From positions 496,001 through 560,000 of the forward strand of contig JACKLI010000001.1 in the NCBI GenBank assembly GCA_024235995.1: a stretch of DNA of 64,000 bases, given 5' to 3'. Each line of letters starts with the position of its first letter. Within the stretch, counting starts at the first letter, position 1. Of the stretch, positions 51,877 to 60,472 are shown in pieces. The position numbers and the translations under genes are program-made. Origin of the DNA: Burkholderiaceae bacterium (GTDB lineage Bacteria > Pseudomonadota > Gammaproteobacteria > Burkholderiales > Burkholderiaceae_C). Below the pieces are notes generated by a model, which worked only from the letters and a program-made list of their open reading frames with translations, did not search any database and had not been told where the DNA came from.

Positions 51877-52664
51877 GTGTTGGTCCAGTTCGGCTTGCGC
51901 TTCTCGGCGAAGGCGCGCGGGCCTTCGACGTAGTCGTTGCTGGTGCGCAGGCGCTTGGCCGCCGGGAACTCGCGCGCGTCCACCAGCTTGCGCTCGAAGT
52001 CCTCACCCAGCATGGTCTTGCGCGCGACTTCCTTGGTGGCGCGCAGCGCGAGCGGCGAGCACTCCAGCATCTGCGCGGCCCACTTGCGCGCCTCTTCCAT
52101 CGCGCCGCCTGCCGGCGCCACCGCGGTGACGAAGCCGAGTTCGTAGCCCTCTTTCGCCGGCACGCGGCGCCCCGTGAGCAGGATGCCCATGGCGCGCGGC
52201 AGGCCGATGGCGCGCGGCAGGTACTGCACGCCCCCCGCGAGTGCCGACAGGCCCACGCGCGGCTCGGACAAGGCGAAGAACGCGTTCTCCGCCGCGATGA
52301 CGAGGTCGCACGCCAGCGCGAGCTCGAAGCCACCGCCCATGGCGATGCCGTTCACCGCGGCGATGACGGGCTTGTCCAGGTCGAATCGCGTGGTCAGGCC
52401 GGCGAAGCCGCCCTTGGAAATCTGCCGCACGCCGCGCTTGGCGTGCATCTTCAGGTCGTTGCCGGTGCTGAACGCGCGGTCGCCCGCGCCGGTGATGATG
52501 CCGACCCACTGCTCGGGGTCCTCTGCGAACTCGTCCCACACCTGGTCGAGTTCGAGGTCCGCCTCGTAGTGCGTGGAGTTCATCACGTCGGGACGGTTGA
52601 TCGTGACGATGGTGAGGTGTCCGTCTTTCTCGACGGTGCAGAACTCGCGTTGCGTGATGGCCAT
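51873..52664 (-). CDS. Enoyl-CoA hydratase, copy B
   Basis: This 263-residue crotonase has both catalytic glutamates (114, 134) and the same sequence as copy A (33472-34263). Confidence 0.92.
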   Translation of the reverse strand: MAITQREFCTVEKDGHLTIVTINRPDVMNSTHYEADLELDQVWDEFAEDPEQWVGIITGAGDRAFSTGNDLKMHAKRGVRQISKGGFAGLTTRFDLDKPVIAAVNGIAMGGGFELALACDLVIAAENAFFALSEPRVGLSALAGGVQYLPRAIGLPRAMGILLTGRRVPAKEGYELGFVTAVAPAGGAMEEARKWAAQMLECSPLALRATKEVARKTMLGEDFERKLVDAREFPAAKRLRTSNDYVEGPRAFAEKRKPNWTNT

Positions 52665-52676
52665 GGTGTGTCTCTT

Positions 52677-54800
52677 TCAGTGGTTGTAGGTGGCGAGGGC
52701 ATCGAGTGCCTCGATGCGCGCGCCGTCGGCGAGCAGCGGGTTGACTTCCAGCGTGTCCAGCGTGGCGCCGAGCGCGAGCGCGGCGTCGCCGATGCGCGCC
52801 ACGGCGTCGGCGAGCTTCGCGACATCGACCGGCGGCGCGCCGCGAAAGCCTTGCAGCAGCTTCGCGCCGCGCAGCTCGGACACCATCTGTTCCACGTCGG
52901 CTGGCGTCACGGGCAGGAGGCGCAGGCTCACGTCCTGCAGCGCCTCGATCCACACGCCGCCCAGTCCGAGCGCGATGACGGGGCCCCACTGGGCGTCGAC
53001 GCGCACGCCCGTGAAGAGCTCGATGCCGCCCTTGCGCATGGGCGAAACGATCACGCCGTCGAGCCGTGCCTTCGGCATCGCGGAGGCGGCCGCGTCCATG
53101 ATCCTGCGGAACGCCGCTTCGACCGCGTCGTCGCCCTGCAGGTTGAGCACGACGCCGCCGACCTCGGTCTTGTGCGCGATGTCCGGCGAGGCGATCTTGA
53201 GGACGACCGGGCCGTTCATGTCGCGCGCCGCGGCGACGGCCTGCTTCGCGTCGGTGGCGAGCACCTGGGGAACCACGGGGACGCCGAAGCGCTTGAGGTA
53301 GTCCACCGTTTCGCGCTCGGATTGCGGCAAGTCGGCGCCTGCCGTCGACGCCGCACCCGGCAAGGCGCGTGCCGCGCGCTCGCCCCCTGCACTGCGGGAC
53401 ATCCGGGACCAGTCCGCGGCGTAGCGCAACGCGCGCAACGCGATGTCCAGCCCGCAGGCGAGGTACGGAATCTGCGCCTTCTCCACTTCTTCGCGGCTCT
53501 TGTCCGACACCGCCTTCACCGCGTTGCTCACCACGAGGTAGCGCGCGCGTCCGTCCGGCTTGAACTGCCCGATGGCCTGCAGCGTTCCCACCGCAAGCGG
53601 CGCCCAGTCGTTGTTGTTCGCCGTGGGCACGTCGGCCACGCAGACCAGCACGGAGACGGCCGGATCGCGCTGCATCGCATCCATGCAGCGGGTGAAGAGC
53701 GCCCAATCGTTGACGACTGCGCCCGTCAGGTCCAGCGGGTTGGCGGGTGTGGCCATCGGCGGAAGGATCTCGCGCAGCGCCGAGAGCGTTTCATTCGACA
53801 AGGCGGGCAGGCGCAGTGTTTCCAGCTGCGCATAGTCCGCGGCCAGCTCGCCCATGCCGCCCGAGGACGACAGCACCGCGACCCCGCCTTCGGCCAGCAC
53901 GCCGGTTTTCTCGAGCAGCGCCGCGGTGAACACGAGCTCCTCGATGCTGCGCACGCGCACCAGCCCGAGCTGGCGGCACACGCCGTCGAACACGCTGTCG
54001 TCGCCCACGAGCGAGCCCGTGTGCGACTGCGCAGCCTGCGTCGCGATGTCGGAGCGGCCCACCTTGAGCACCACGATCGGCTTGGCCTTCGCGAGCGCGC
54101 GCTCGGCGGCGGCGCGGAACAGGCGCGTGTCACGCACCGTCTCCGCGAACACCGCGATCACCTTCGTGCTCTCGTCGTCCACGAGGTAGTCCACGCATTC
54201 GGCCAGGCCCAGCATTGCCTCGTTGCCGGTGGCGGCGACCACGTTCATGCCTACGCCGTGCTGGTGCGCGAAGTGCTTCATCACGGTGGCGACCGCGCCG
54301 CTTTGCGACACGATGCTGATGCCGCCCTTCAGGGGTGGCGTGCGCATGGCGCCCGTCCAGCACACCGCGCCGGTCGTGAAGTTGATGAAGCCCAGGCAGT
54401 TGGGCCCCAGCAGCGTGATGCCGAGTTCACGCGCCGTGGCGACCATGCGCTCCTGCATCGTGCGGCCTTCGCTGCCGGTTTCCGCGAAGCCGCCGGCGAG
54501 CACCACGGCGTGGCGGATGCCCGCGGCGCCCAGGTCGCGCAGTGCGTCCTCCATCGCGGGGTTGGGCACCATGAGCAGCGCGACGTCGACGCTCTCGCCG
54601 ATGTCGACTGCCGTCTTGAACGACTGCTGCCCATGCACGACGCCGCCGCTGCGGTTGACGAGATGGACCTTCCCCTCGAAGCCCAGCAGCTTCAGGTTGT
54701 CGAAGGCCATCTTCGACCACGTGGAGCGGTCGGTCGCGCCCACGAGCGCGACGGACCGCGGGTTGAAGAGGCGTGCGAGGCCTGTGTCCGGTGCCGCCAT
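52677..54800 (-). CDS. NDP-forming acyl-CoA synthetase, copy B
   Basis: This 707-residue synthetase with phosphohistidine His260 has the same sequence as copy A (34276-36399). Confidence 0.92.
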   Translation of the reverse strand: MAAPDTGLARLFNPRSVALVGATDRSTWSKMAFDNLKLLGFEGKVHLVNRSGGVVHGQQSFKTAVDIGESVDVALLMVPNPAMEDALRDLGAAGIRHAVVLAGGFAETGSEGRTMQERMVATARELGITLLGPNCLGFINFTTGAVCWTGAMRTPPLKGGISIVSQSGAVATVMKHFAHQHGVGMNVVAATGNEAMLGLAECVDYLVDDESTKVIAVFAETVRDTRLFRAAAERALAKAKPIVVLKVGRSDIATQAAQSHTGSLVGDDSVFDGVCRQLGLVRVRSIEELVFTAALLEKTGVLAEGGVAVLSSSGGMGELAADYAQLETLRLPALSNETLSALREILPPMATPANPLDLTGAVVNDWALFTRCMDAMQRDPAVSVLVCVADVPTANNNDWAPLAVGTLQAIGQFKPDGRARYLVVSNAVKAVSDKSREEVEKAQIPYLACGLDIALRALRYAADWSRMSRSAGGERAARALPGAASTAGADLPQSERETVDYLKRFGVPVVPQVLATDAKQAVAAARDMNGPVVLKIASPDIAHKTEVGGVVLNLQGDDAVEAAFRRIMDAAASAMPKARLDGVIVSPMRKGGIELFTGVRVDAQWGPVIALGLGGVWIEALQDVSLRLLPVTPADVEQMVSELRGAKLLQGFRGAPPVDVAKLADAVARIGDAALALGATLDTLEVNPLLADGARIEALDALATYNH

Positions 54801-54805
54801 CGCGT

Positions 54806-56380
54806 TTATCCGAAGCGCGGCGTGAACACGTTGCGGCCGTCCACCTGCGTCACGGTGCCGGGCAGCCCGATGCCTTCGACCTGCTCCAGCTTCGCGAGCG
54901 TTGCCGCATCGGCGGGCGTGTTCGCGACGAAGCGCTCGCCCGTAGCAGCCAGGCGCCCGAGCAGCACGCCGCTTTCGGGACCGTTCTTGCCGTGCAGCAC
55001 GGCATAGGTCTCGATGGTCGCGTCACCCTGCGGTGCCTCGGTGAAGCGCACCTTGGTCTGCGCGTCGATCTCGCGCTGGATGGCGTCGGAATCCGCGCGC
55101 ATGAAGGGCTTGTTCGGCCGCTCGGTGGAAAACAGACCGACCGCCGCCTTGGTGACGAGGCCGACGTTGGCCATGACGAGGCCATAGGCGCCGGGCTTCG
55201 CACGCACGCGCTGCACCATCTCGGCGATGGCGTGCGTCACGTAGTTGTTGCCCGGTCCGCCGAAGTACGGCAGGCCGCCCGTGACGGTGAGGCCGCGCTT
55301 GTCGTCGGGCGAGATGCCCAGCTCCTTGCAGGCGATCTGCACTACCGACGGGAAGCAGCTGTAGATGTCGAACACATCCACGTCGGCGATGGTCTTGCCC
55401 GCCTGCGCCAGAGCGGCGCGCGAGGTCAGGCGCATCGCGGGCGACTGGTCGAGGCGCTCGCGGTCGCTCACGAACCACGTGTTGTGCGCATGCGCTTCGC
55501 CGTGCAGGTACACGCGCTTGTCCTGCGGGATGCCGAGCTCGTCGGCACGCGCTTCGGACACCACGATGAACGCGGCCGACTGGTCGACGAAGACGCTGGC
55601 CGTCATGAGCTTGGTGTACGGGAAGCCCACGAAGGGGTTCTCCGCGTTCACCTCGGCGATCTGCTCGGCGCTGTACCCCTTGCGGCGCGTGGCGAGCGGG
55701 TTGTCCCTGGCCACGGCGGCGAAGCGTGCAAAGAGCTTGGCGCTGGCTTCGCGGTACTGGTCGACCGTCTGCCCCGCGGCGTGGCGCAGGGCCTGCCCGA
55801 TGAGCGCGTACATTGCGATGGCCGAGCGCATGCCGTGCTTCTCTTCGGCCTTGGTGTACATGTCCTCAGGGCGTGTGGACCGGAACGATCTCACGCCCGT
55901 GAGCTGGTTGGGCGTGGTGGGGGCGTCCTCGCCCCACTGCAGCTGCAGACCAGCGCGCTTGGCCGCGAGCTCGGTGCGCAGCGCCTCGCCGCCCACGACC
56001 AGCGCCGCCTGCGACTCTCCCTGCGCGATGCGTTCGCACGCGCGCGCGAGCATCACCAGCGAATCGCCGCCTTGCGGGGGACACACGAGGTCCGTGGCGT
56101 TCGCCGCGCCCACGCGCTGCGCGATGGACCACGGCGCATTCGCGAGCTTGCCGAAGGGCGATGCGAAACGCGGCAGCGTGTCGGCAAACAGGCGGATCAC
56201 CGTGACGGAGTCCAGCCCGCGCAGCAGTGCGGCGCCCTGGTCCTGCGCGCCACTGTCCGCCGCGGCGAGCTTGACCGCGTCGTGCATCAGCTGCAGCGGC
56301 GAACGGCCCTCTTCGGGCTTCGAAGTGGTGTCGGTGACCTGGCCGGTGCCGACGATGACGGGGATGCGTGTCTTGTCCAT
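54806..56380 (-). CDS. Thiolase-like protein type 1 (TLP1-like), copy B
   Basis: This 524-residue protein has the same sequence as copy A (36405-37979). It lacks a cysteine at the usual nucleophile position and has the C-terminal TLP1 extra domain. Confidence 0.85.
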   Translation of the reverse strand: MDKTRIPVIVGTGQVTDTTSKPEEGRSPLQLMHDAVKLAAADSGAQDQGAALLRGLDSVTVIRLFADTLPRFASPFGKLANAPWSIAQRVGAANATDLVCPPQGGDSLVMLARACERIAQGESQAALVVGGEALRTELAAKRAGLQLQWGEDAPTTPNQLTGVRSFRSTRPEDMYTKAEEKHGMRSAIAMYALIGQALRHAAGQTVDQYREASAKLFARFAAVARDNPLATRRKGYSAEQIAEVNAENPFVGFPYTKLMTASVFVDQSAAFIVVSEARADELGIPQDKRVYLHGEAHAHNTWFVSDRERLDQSPAMRLTSRAALAQAGKTIADVDVFDIYSCFPSVVQIACKELGISPDDKRGLTVTGGLPYFGGPGNNYVTHAIAEMVQRVRAKPGAYGLVMANVGLVTKAAVGLFSTERPNKPFMRADSDAIQREIDAQTKVRFTEAPQGDATIETYAVLHGKNGPESGVLLGRLAATGERFVANTPADAATLAKLEQVEGIGLPGTVTQVDGRNVFTPRFG

Positions 56381-56388
56381 CTGTGCTT

Positions 56389-57513
56389 TCAGAGGTTGAT
56401 CAAGGGAGAGATGCGCTCGGCGGTGTCGATGTACTCCTGCATCAGGTCCTGCATGACCTGGCGCACGGAGGTCTCTTCCTTCATGTTCCCGACGACCTGC
56501 CCGGCGGGGAACGAGCACAGGTCGTCGCGATGCGCCTTCTCGATGCGGATGCGCGCGCTGTGGTACAGGATGTTCTGCAGCGGCGGCTTCAGGTGCCTGG
56601 GCGCACCGGGCTGTTCCCACGCTTCCGAGGCCTTGCTGCGGATCATGCGACCGGTCTTCCCCGTCATCCACTTGCGCTGCACGGCGTCTTCGGACTTCGC
56701 CTTGAAAAGCACCTCTTTTTCCATGGGCGTGAGCTCGCTCTCGCGCGTGCCCAGCCAGATCGTTCCGGTCCACACGCCCTGCGCGCCGAGCGCAAAGGCT
56801 GCCGCGATCTGCCTGCCGCGGCTGATGCCGCCGGCGGCGAGCACCGCGATGTCGGGGCCGGCGACATCGACCACCTGCGGCACGAGCACCATGGTGGCGA
56901 TCTGCCCCGTGTGGCCGCCGGCTTCGGTGCCCTGCGCGACGATGATGTCCACGCCCACCGCGCGCTGCGCCTTCGCGTGCTCGGCCTTTCCGGACAGCGA
57001 GCCGACGAGGATGCCGCGGCCGTGCAGCTCGTCGACCAGTTCCTTCGGCGGCGCACCCAGGGCGCTGACCACCAGCTTGACCTGCGGGTGGCGCAGCGCC
57101 ACGTCGATCAGCCTGCGCGCGCCCAGCGGCGTGGTGTTGCGCCCGCGCCCGATCAGCTCGCGGCGCGCTTCGGCCGCGTCGTCGGCGGACAGCGGGGGCA
57201 CGCCTTCCGCATCCAGCAGCTTGTCGACGAACTGCCTCTGCTCGGCGGGGATGAGGTCGATCACCTCCTCGGTCGATGCTTCGGCCTCGCGGTCGTAGAC
57301 GACGGGAATGAGCACGTCCACGCCGTAGGGCCGGCCGCCCACGTGCTCGTCGATCCACTTGAGTTCGCGCTCGAGCTGTTCGGGCGAGTGCGTGACCGCG
57401 CCCAGCACGCCGAAGCCGCCGGCCTTGGTGACCTCGACCACGACGTCGCGGCAGTGCGTGAAGGCGAAGATGGGCACCTCGCAGCCGAGGCGCTCGCAGA
57501 TGGGAGTCTTCAA
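56389..57513 (-). CDS. Nitronate monooxygenase-family flavoprotein, copy B
   Basis: This 374-residue FMN protein differs from copy A only in the first 20 or so residues (KTPICERLGCEVPIFAFTH against RTPICERLGIEAPIFAFSH). Its start is TTG 57513, after an AGGAGA site at five-base spacing, where copy A has ATG. The equal length supports the TTG start. It is first in operon copy B, divergent from the MarR gene. Confidence 0.88.
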   Translation of the reverse strand: MKTPICERLGCEVPIFAFTHCRDVVVEVTKAGGFGVLGAVTHSPEQLERELKWIDEHVGGRPYGVDVLIPVVYDREAEASTEEVIDLIPAEQRQFVDKLLDAEGVPPLSADDAAEARRELIGRGRNTTPLGARRLIDVALRHPQVKLVVSALGAPPKELVDELHGRGILVGSLSGKAEHAKAQRAVGVDIIVAQGTEAGGHTGQIATMVLVPQVVDVAGPDIAVLAAGGISRGRQIAAAFALGAQGVWTGTIWLGTRESELTPMEKEVLFKAKSEDAVQRKWMTGKTGRMIRSKASEAWEQPGAPRHLKPPLQNILYHSARIRIEKAHRDDLCSFPAGQVVGNMKEETSVRQVMQDLMQEYIDTAERISPLINL

Positions 57514-57548
57514 TTCGTCTCCTGGCTCTCTATGGTTGGGAAGTTCTT

Positions 57549-57560
57549 TTGGTTGACCAA
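57549..57560. promoter_or_regulatory. Palindrome TTGGTTGACCAA between NMO copy B and the MarR gene
   Basis: The inverted repeat TTGGT-2-ACCAA lies 35 bases upstream of the NMO start in an AT-rich gap. Position and size fit a MarR operator. It differs from the palindrome upstream of copy A. Confidence 0.45.
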
Positions 57561-57625
57561 ATATGTGTTGCATGGATCATATATTCATCGATCACAAATC
57601 GCAAGCCTGCCCGTACACTGCCCCC

Positions 57626-58105
57626 ATGCCCATCACAAACGTCAAGAAGATGCGCAGGTCCCCGGGCTTCCTCCTGCGCTGCGCGAACTAGTTCGCCGTG
57701 GCGATCGTGGCGGAGCACTTCACGCCGCTGAACCTCACGTCGATCCAGTTCGCCGCCCTCGTGGCGATCAACGATTCGCCCGGCCTGGACGCCACGCGCC
57801 TGGCCGCGCTGATCGACTACGACCGCCCCACGATGACGGGCGTGATCGACCGGCTCGAGGCCAAGGGCCTCGTGATGCGCGAGGTCGACCCGAACGACCG
57901 GCGCGCCCGCCTGCTCTTCCTGACACCGGAAGGTTTGCGCGTGCTGGAAGCCGCCGACCGCGCCGCGCACGAAAGCCGCGACGTGCTGCTGGGCCCCCTG
58001 CCGCCCGAAGAACGCAGGCAGTTCATGCAGCTGCTGGAAAAGCTGGTGGAGCTGCACACGAGCCGGCATTCGCCGAGCGTGCAGGCCGAGCTCACAGGGA
58101 AGTAG
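57626..58105 (+). pseudogene. MarR-family regulator with in-frame amber codon
   Basis: The frame begins at ATG 57626, with TAG at 57689-57691 after LLRCAN, where MarR relatives usually continue with glutamine (CAG to TAG). Downstream the frame is intact through the winged helix (LDATRLAALIDYDRPTMTGVIDRLEAKGLVMREVDPNDRRARLLFLTPEG). Restart at GTG 57698 would give 135 residues lacking part of helix 1, which holds the dimer interface. Either the repressor is lost or a shortened form is made. It is divergent from the catabolic operon it would control. Confidence 0.75.
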
Positions 58106-58114
58106 GAGAACACA

Positions 58115-58906
58115 TTGACGATCCGCCAACGCATTTCGGACGCCGAATGGCAGGCCCGCCTCGACCTTGCCGCGTGCTACCGCCTGGTCGCGCGCTACGG
58201 CATGGCGGACCTGATCTACAACCACATCACCGTGCGCGTGCCGGGTGAGGCGGGCCACATCCTCATCAACCCCTTCGGCTACCTGTACGAGGAGATCACG
58301 GCGTCGTGCCTCTACAAGATCGACCTGGCGGGCAACGTGGTCGACAAGCCCGGGGACGTGCCGTACGAGGTGAACCAGGCCGGCTACGTGATCCACAGCG
58401 CGATCCATTCCGCGCGGCACGACATTGCCTGCGTGCTGCACACGCACACGCGCGCGGGCATGGCGGTCGCGACGATGGAGTGCGGCCTGATGCCCGCGAC
58501 GCAGGGGGCGTTGCGCTTCCATGACCGCATCGCGTATCACGCGTTCGAGGGGCCGGCGGTCGACGAGGCCGAGCGCGAACGCCTCGTCGCAGACCTGGGC
58601 GACAAGGACGTGATGATCCTGCGCAACCACGGCCTGCTCACCTGCGGGCGCAGCGTGGCCGAGACGTTCCTGCTCATGCAGCGGCTGGAGACGGCCTGCA
58701 AGGTGCAGGTGGACTTCCTCGCGGCGAACACGCCGCTGCACATGCCGAGCCCCGAGGCTGTTGCGAAGACCGCGCGCATTCTCGCGCCGCCCACGGTGAC
58801 GGACCGCAAGGGCAGCGAGGCGAGCCTGGGCAACTGGAACGGCCAGCGCGAATGGTCGGCGCTGCTGCGCCAGCTGGATCGCGACGATCCGTCGTGGCGC
58901 GAGTGA
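58115..58906 (+). CDS. Class II aldolase/adducin-family protein
   Basis: This 263-residue protein has the zinc ligands in HTHTRAG (His109, His111), His172 in RNHGLL, and the NHITVR loop. The family cleaves sugar phosphates or acts as an epimerase or decarboxylase-like enzyme; many standalone members in catabolic clusters have unknown substrates. TTG 58115 follows an AGGAGA site at five bases. It overlaps the next gene by GTGA. Confidence 0.87.
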   Translation: MTIRQRISDAEWQARLDLAACYRLVARYGMADLIYNHITVRVPGEAGHILINPFGYLYEEITASCLYKIDLAGNVVDKPGDVPYEVNQAGYVIHSAIHSARHDIACVLHTHTRAGMAVATMECGLMPATQGALRFHDRIAYHAFEGPAVDEAERERLVADLGDKDVMILRNHGLLTCGRSVAETFLLMQRLETACKVQVDFLAANTPLHMPSPEAVAKTARILAPPTVTDRKGSEASLGNWNGQREWSALLRQLDRDDPSWRE

Positions 58907-59892
58907 CCGCCATGCGTGCGATGCGCGTCTGCGTCTTCGGGGCCGGCGCCGTCGGGGGGAACATCGCCGTGATGCTCGCGCGCGCCGGCGCCGACGTGAG
59001 CGTGCTCGTGCGCGGCGCCACGCTGCAGGCGGTGCGGGCGCGCGGGCTCGAACTGCACACGCCAGACGGCGTGGTGCGTGCGAACGTGCGCGCGAGCGAC
59101 GACCCGCGCGAACTGGGCGAGCAGGATGCGGTGCTGGTCACCGTCAAGCAGACCGCGCTCACCGCGTCCGCGCCGGCCATCACCGCATTGCTCGGCAGGG
59201 ACACGCCGGCCGTGTTCCTGCAGAACGGCATCCCGTGGTGGTACTTCCACGGGCAGGGGAATGCGGACGAAGGCAAGCGGATTCCCGAGCTCGACCCGGG
59301 GGACGTGTTGTGGAACACAGTCGGACCGCAGCGCGCGGTCGGCGGCGTCACGTCGAGCCCGTGCACGGTGGTCGAACCTGGCGTGGTGAAGCTCGCGGGG
59401 AAGAACGGCACGATGGTGTTCGGCGAACCCGATGGCTCGATGTCGCCGCGCCTCATGGCGATCGCCGAGTTGTTCAAGGCGGCGGGGCTGCCAGCGGAGG
59501 CGACCCCGCGCATCCGCGATGCGATCTGGCAGAAGCTCGCGCTCAATCTCGGCTCGGGCCCGCTCGCGGTGCTCGCCCCCGTCTCGCTCGCGGCGCTCTA
59601 TGCCGAAGAGGCGTGCGTGCAGGCACGGTTTCGCATCCAGGACGAGGTGGAAGCGATCGCCGCCGCCATGGGTTGCCCCGTCACGGTGAGCCGGTCCATC
59701 GAGGCCACGCGGAAATTGCCGCACGTGCCCAGCATCGGGCAGGACGTCGCAGCGGGCCGCAAGCCGGAGCTGGAAGCGATGTTCCGCGCGCCGCTGGCGA
59801 TGGCGCGCGAAAAGGGCGTGGCAACGCCGACGCTGGACTTGCTGGTGGCGCTGTGCACGCTCAAGTTGCGGGCGGCGGGGATGTATCCGTGA
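58903..59892 (+). CDS. Ketopantoate reductase-like (ApbA/PanE family) oxidoreductase
   Basis: This protein of about 329 residues has the N-terminal Rossmann motif GAGAVGGNIA, the family segment VTVKQTALTASAP and a C-terminal helical domain with a conserved lysine region (IWQKLALNLGSGPLAVL). PanE reduces ketopantoate with NADPH, but catabolic paralogues reduce other 2-oxo acids. GTG 58903 overlaps the aldolase stop; ATG 58912 is an alternative. With the aldolase it may process a small keto acid released by the operon. Confidence 0.87.
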   Translation: MTAMRAMRVCVFGAGAVGGNIAVMLARAGADVSVLVRGATLQAVRARGLELHTPDGVVRANVRASDDPRELGEQDAVLVTVKQTALTASAPAITALLGRDTPAVFLQNGIPWWYFHGQGNADEGKRIPELDPGDVLWNTVGPQRAVGGVTSSPCTVVEPGVVKLAGKNGTMVFGEPDGSMSPRLMAIAELFKAAGLPAEATPRIRDAIWQKLALNLGSGPLAVLAPVSLAALYAEEACVQARFRIQDEVEAIAAAMGCPVTVSRSIEATRKLPHVPSIGQDVAAGRKPELEAMFRAPLAMAREKGVATPTLDLLVALCTLKLRAAGMYP

Positions 59893-60000
59893 GCTGGCGG
59901 TGGGGCGCGCGCTTCGCGCTTCGACCCCACCCTACCCGTGCCGGGGGGGTGGATTGCCCGGCCCGCGGGTGGGTCACCCGTGGCTCAAACGGGTGCGGCG

Positions 60001-60073
60001 CTGTCACCCCGGGCTTGACCCGGGGTCGTGGGCCTGCGGGCGCACACGATCCCGGGTCAAGCCCGGGATGACG
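60001..60073. repeat. Palindromic REP-like repeat after the PanE-like gene
   Basis: CCCGGGCTTGACCCGGG and CCCGGGTCAAGCCCGGG arms face each other, with TGTCA and TGACG ends. It is related to the repeats at 27723 and 46124. Confidence 0.75.
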
Positions 60074-60171
60074 CGTTCCGGGGGAGGCGGGATGACGCGT
60101 TCCGGGGGAGGCGGGATGACGCGTTCCGGGGGGTCGGGATGACGCGTTCCGGGGTCGGACGGCGCGTTCCG
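60066..60171 (+). repeat. Short tandem repeat, about four units of 21-24 bp
   Basis: Units share GGGATGACGCGTTCCGGGG. The units derive from the outer end (GGGATGACG) of the adjoining palindrome and shorten from 24 to about 21 bases along the array. It lies between two genes and has no leader or spacer diversity. Confidence 0.75.
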
Positions 60172-60172
60172 G

Positions 60173-60470
60173 TCAGCCAGTCGCCTTCGCGATCGCGGCC
60201 GCCATCCTGTCGAACGCCTTGCCCGCGCTGGGCGCGTAGTTGATCATCGACAGGAAGCCGTGCACGAGTCCCTCGCCGCGCACGACTTCGGTGGCAACGC
60301 CCGCATCGTTCAGGCGCTTGCCGTAGGCCTCGCCTTCATCGCGCAGCGGATCGCGCCCCGCACTCACGATGATCCCGGGCGGCACCTTCGACAGGTCCTT
60401 CGCGTGCATCGGCGAGGCGTTCGGGTCCGATCGCTTGCCCGCGTCCGGCTGGTAGTGCCCCCAGAACCAC
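60173..60470 (-). pseudogene. Alpha/beta hydrolase (esterase), C-terminal fragment cut by ISL3
   Basis: The last 98 or so codons of an HSL-type esterase are open from the IS end to 60173. They hold the catalytic aspartate and histidine regions (SAGRDPLRDEG, GLVHGF) but not the nucleophile elbow. A start at 60409 is internal. It marks the inner right border of the composite transposon. Confidence 0.85.
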
Positions 60471-60472
60471 GG

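Larger units (their letters stand above)
46054..57453 (-). repeat. 11.4-kb direct repeat, copy B
   Basis: This is the counterpart of 27653-39052. Its left end lies inside the intact MaoC gene and its right end inside the NMO gene. Because both ends fall within genes that are whole here, copy B looks like the parental arrangement. Confidence 0.95.

Noticed and set aside
60066..60171. Tandem repeat as a CRISPR array
   Set aside because: Units are directly adjacent without spacers, and no cas gene is near.
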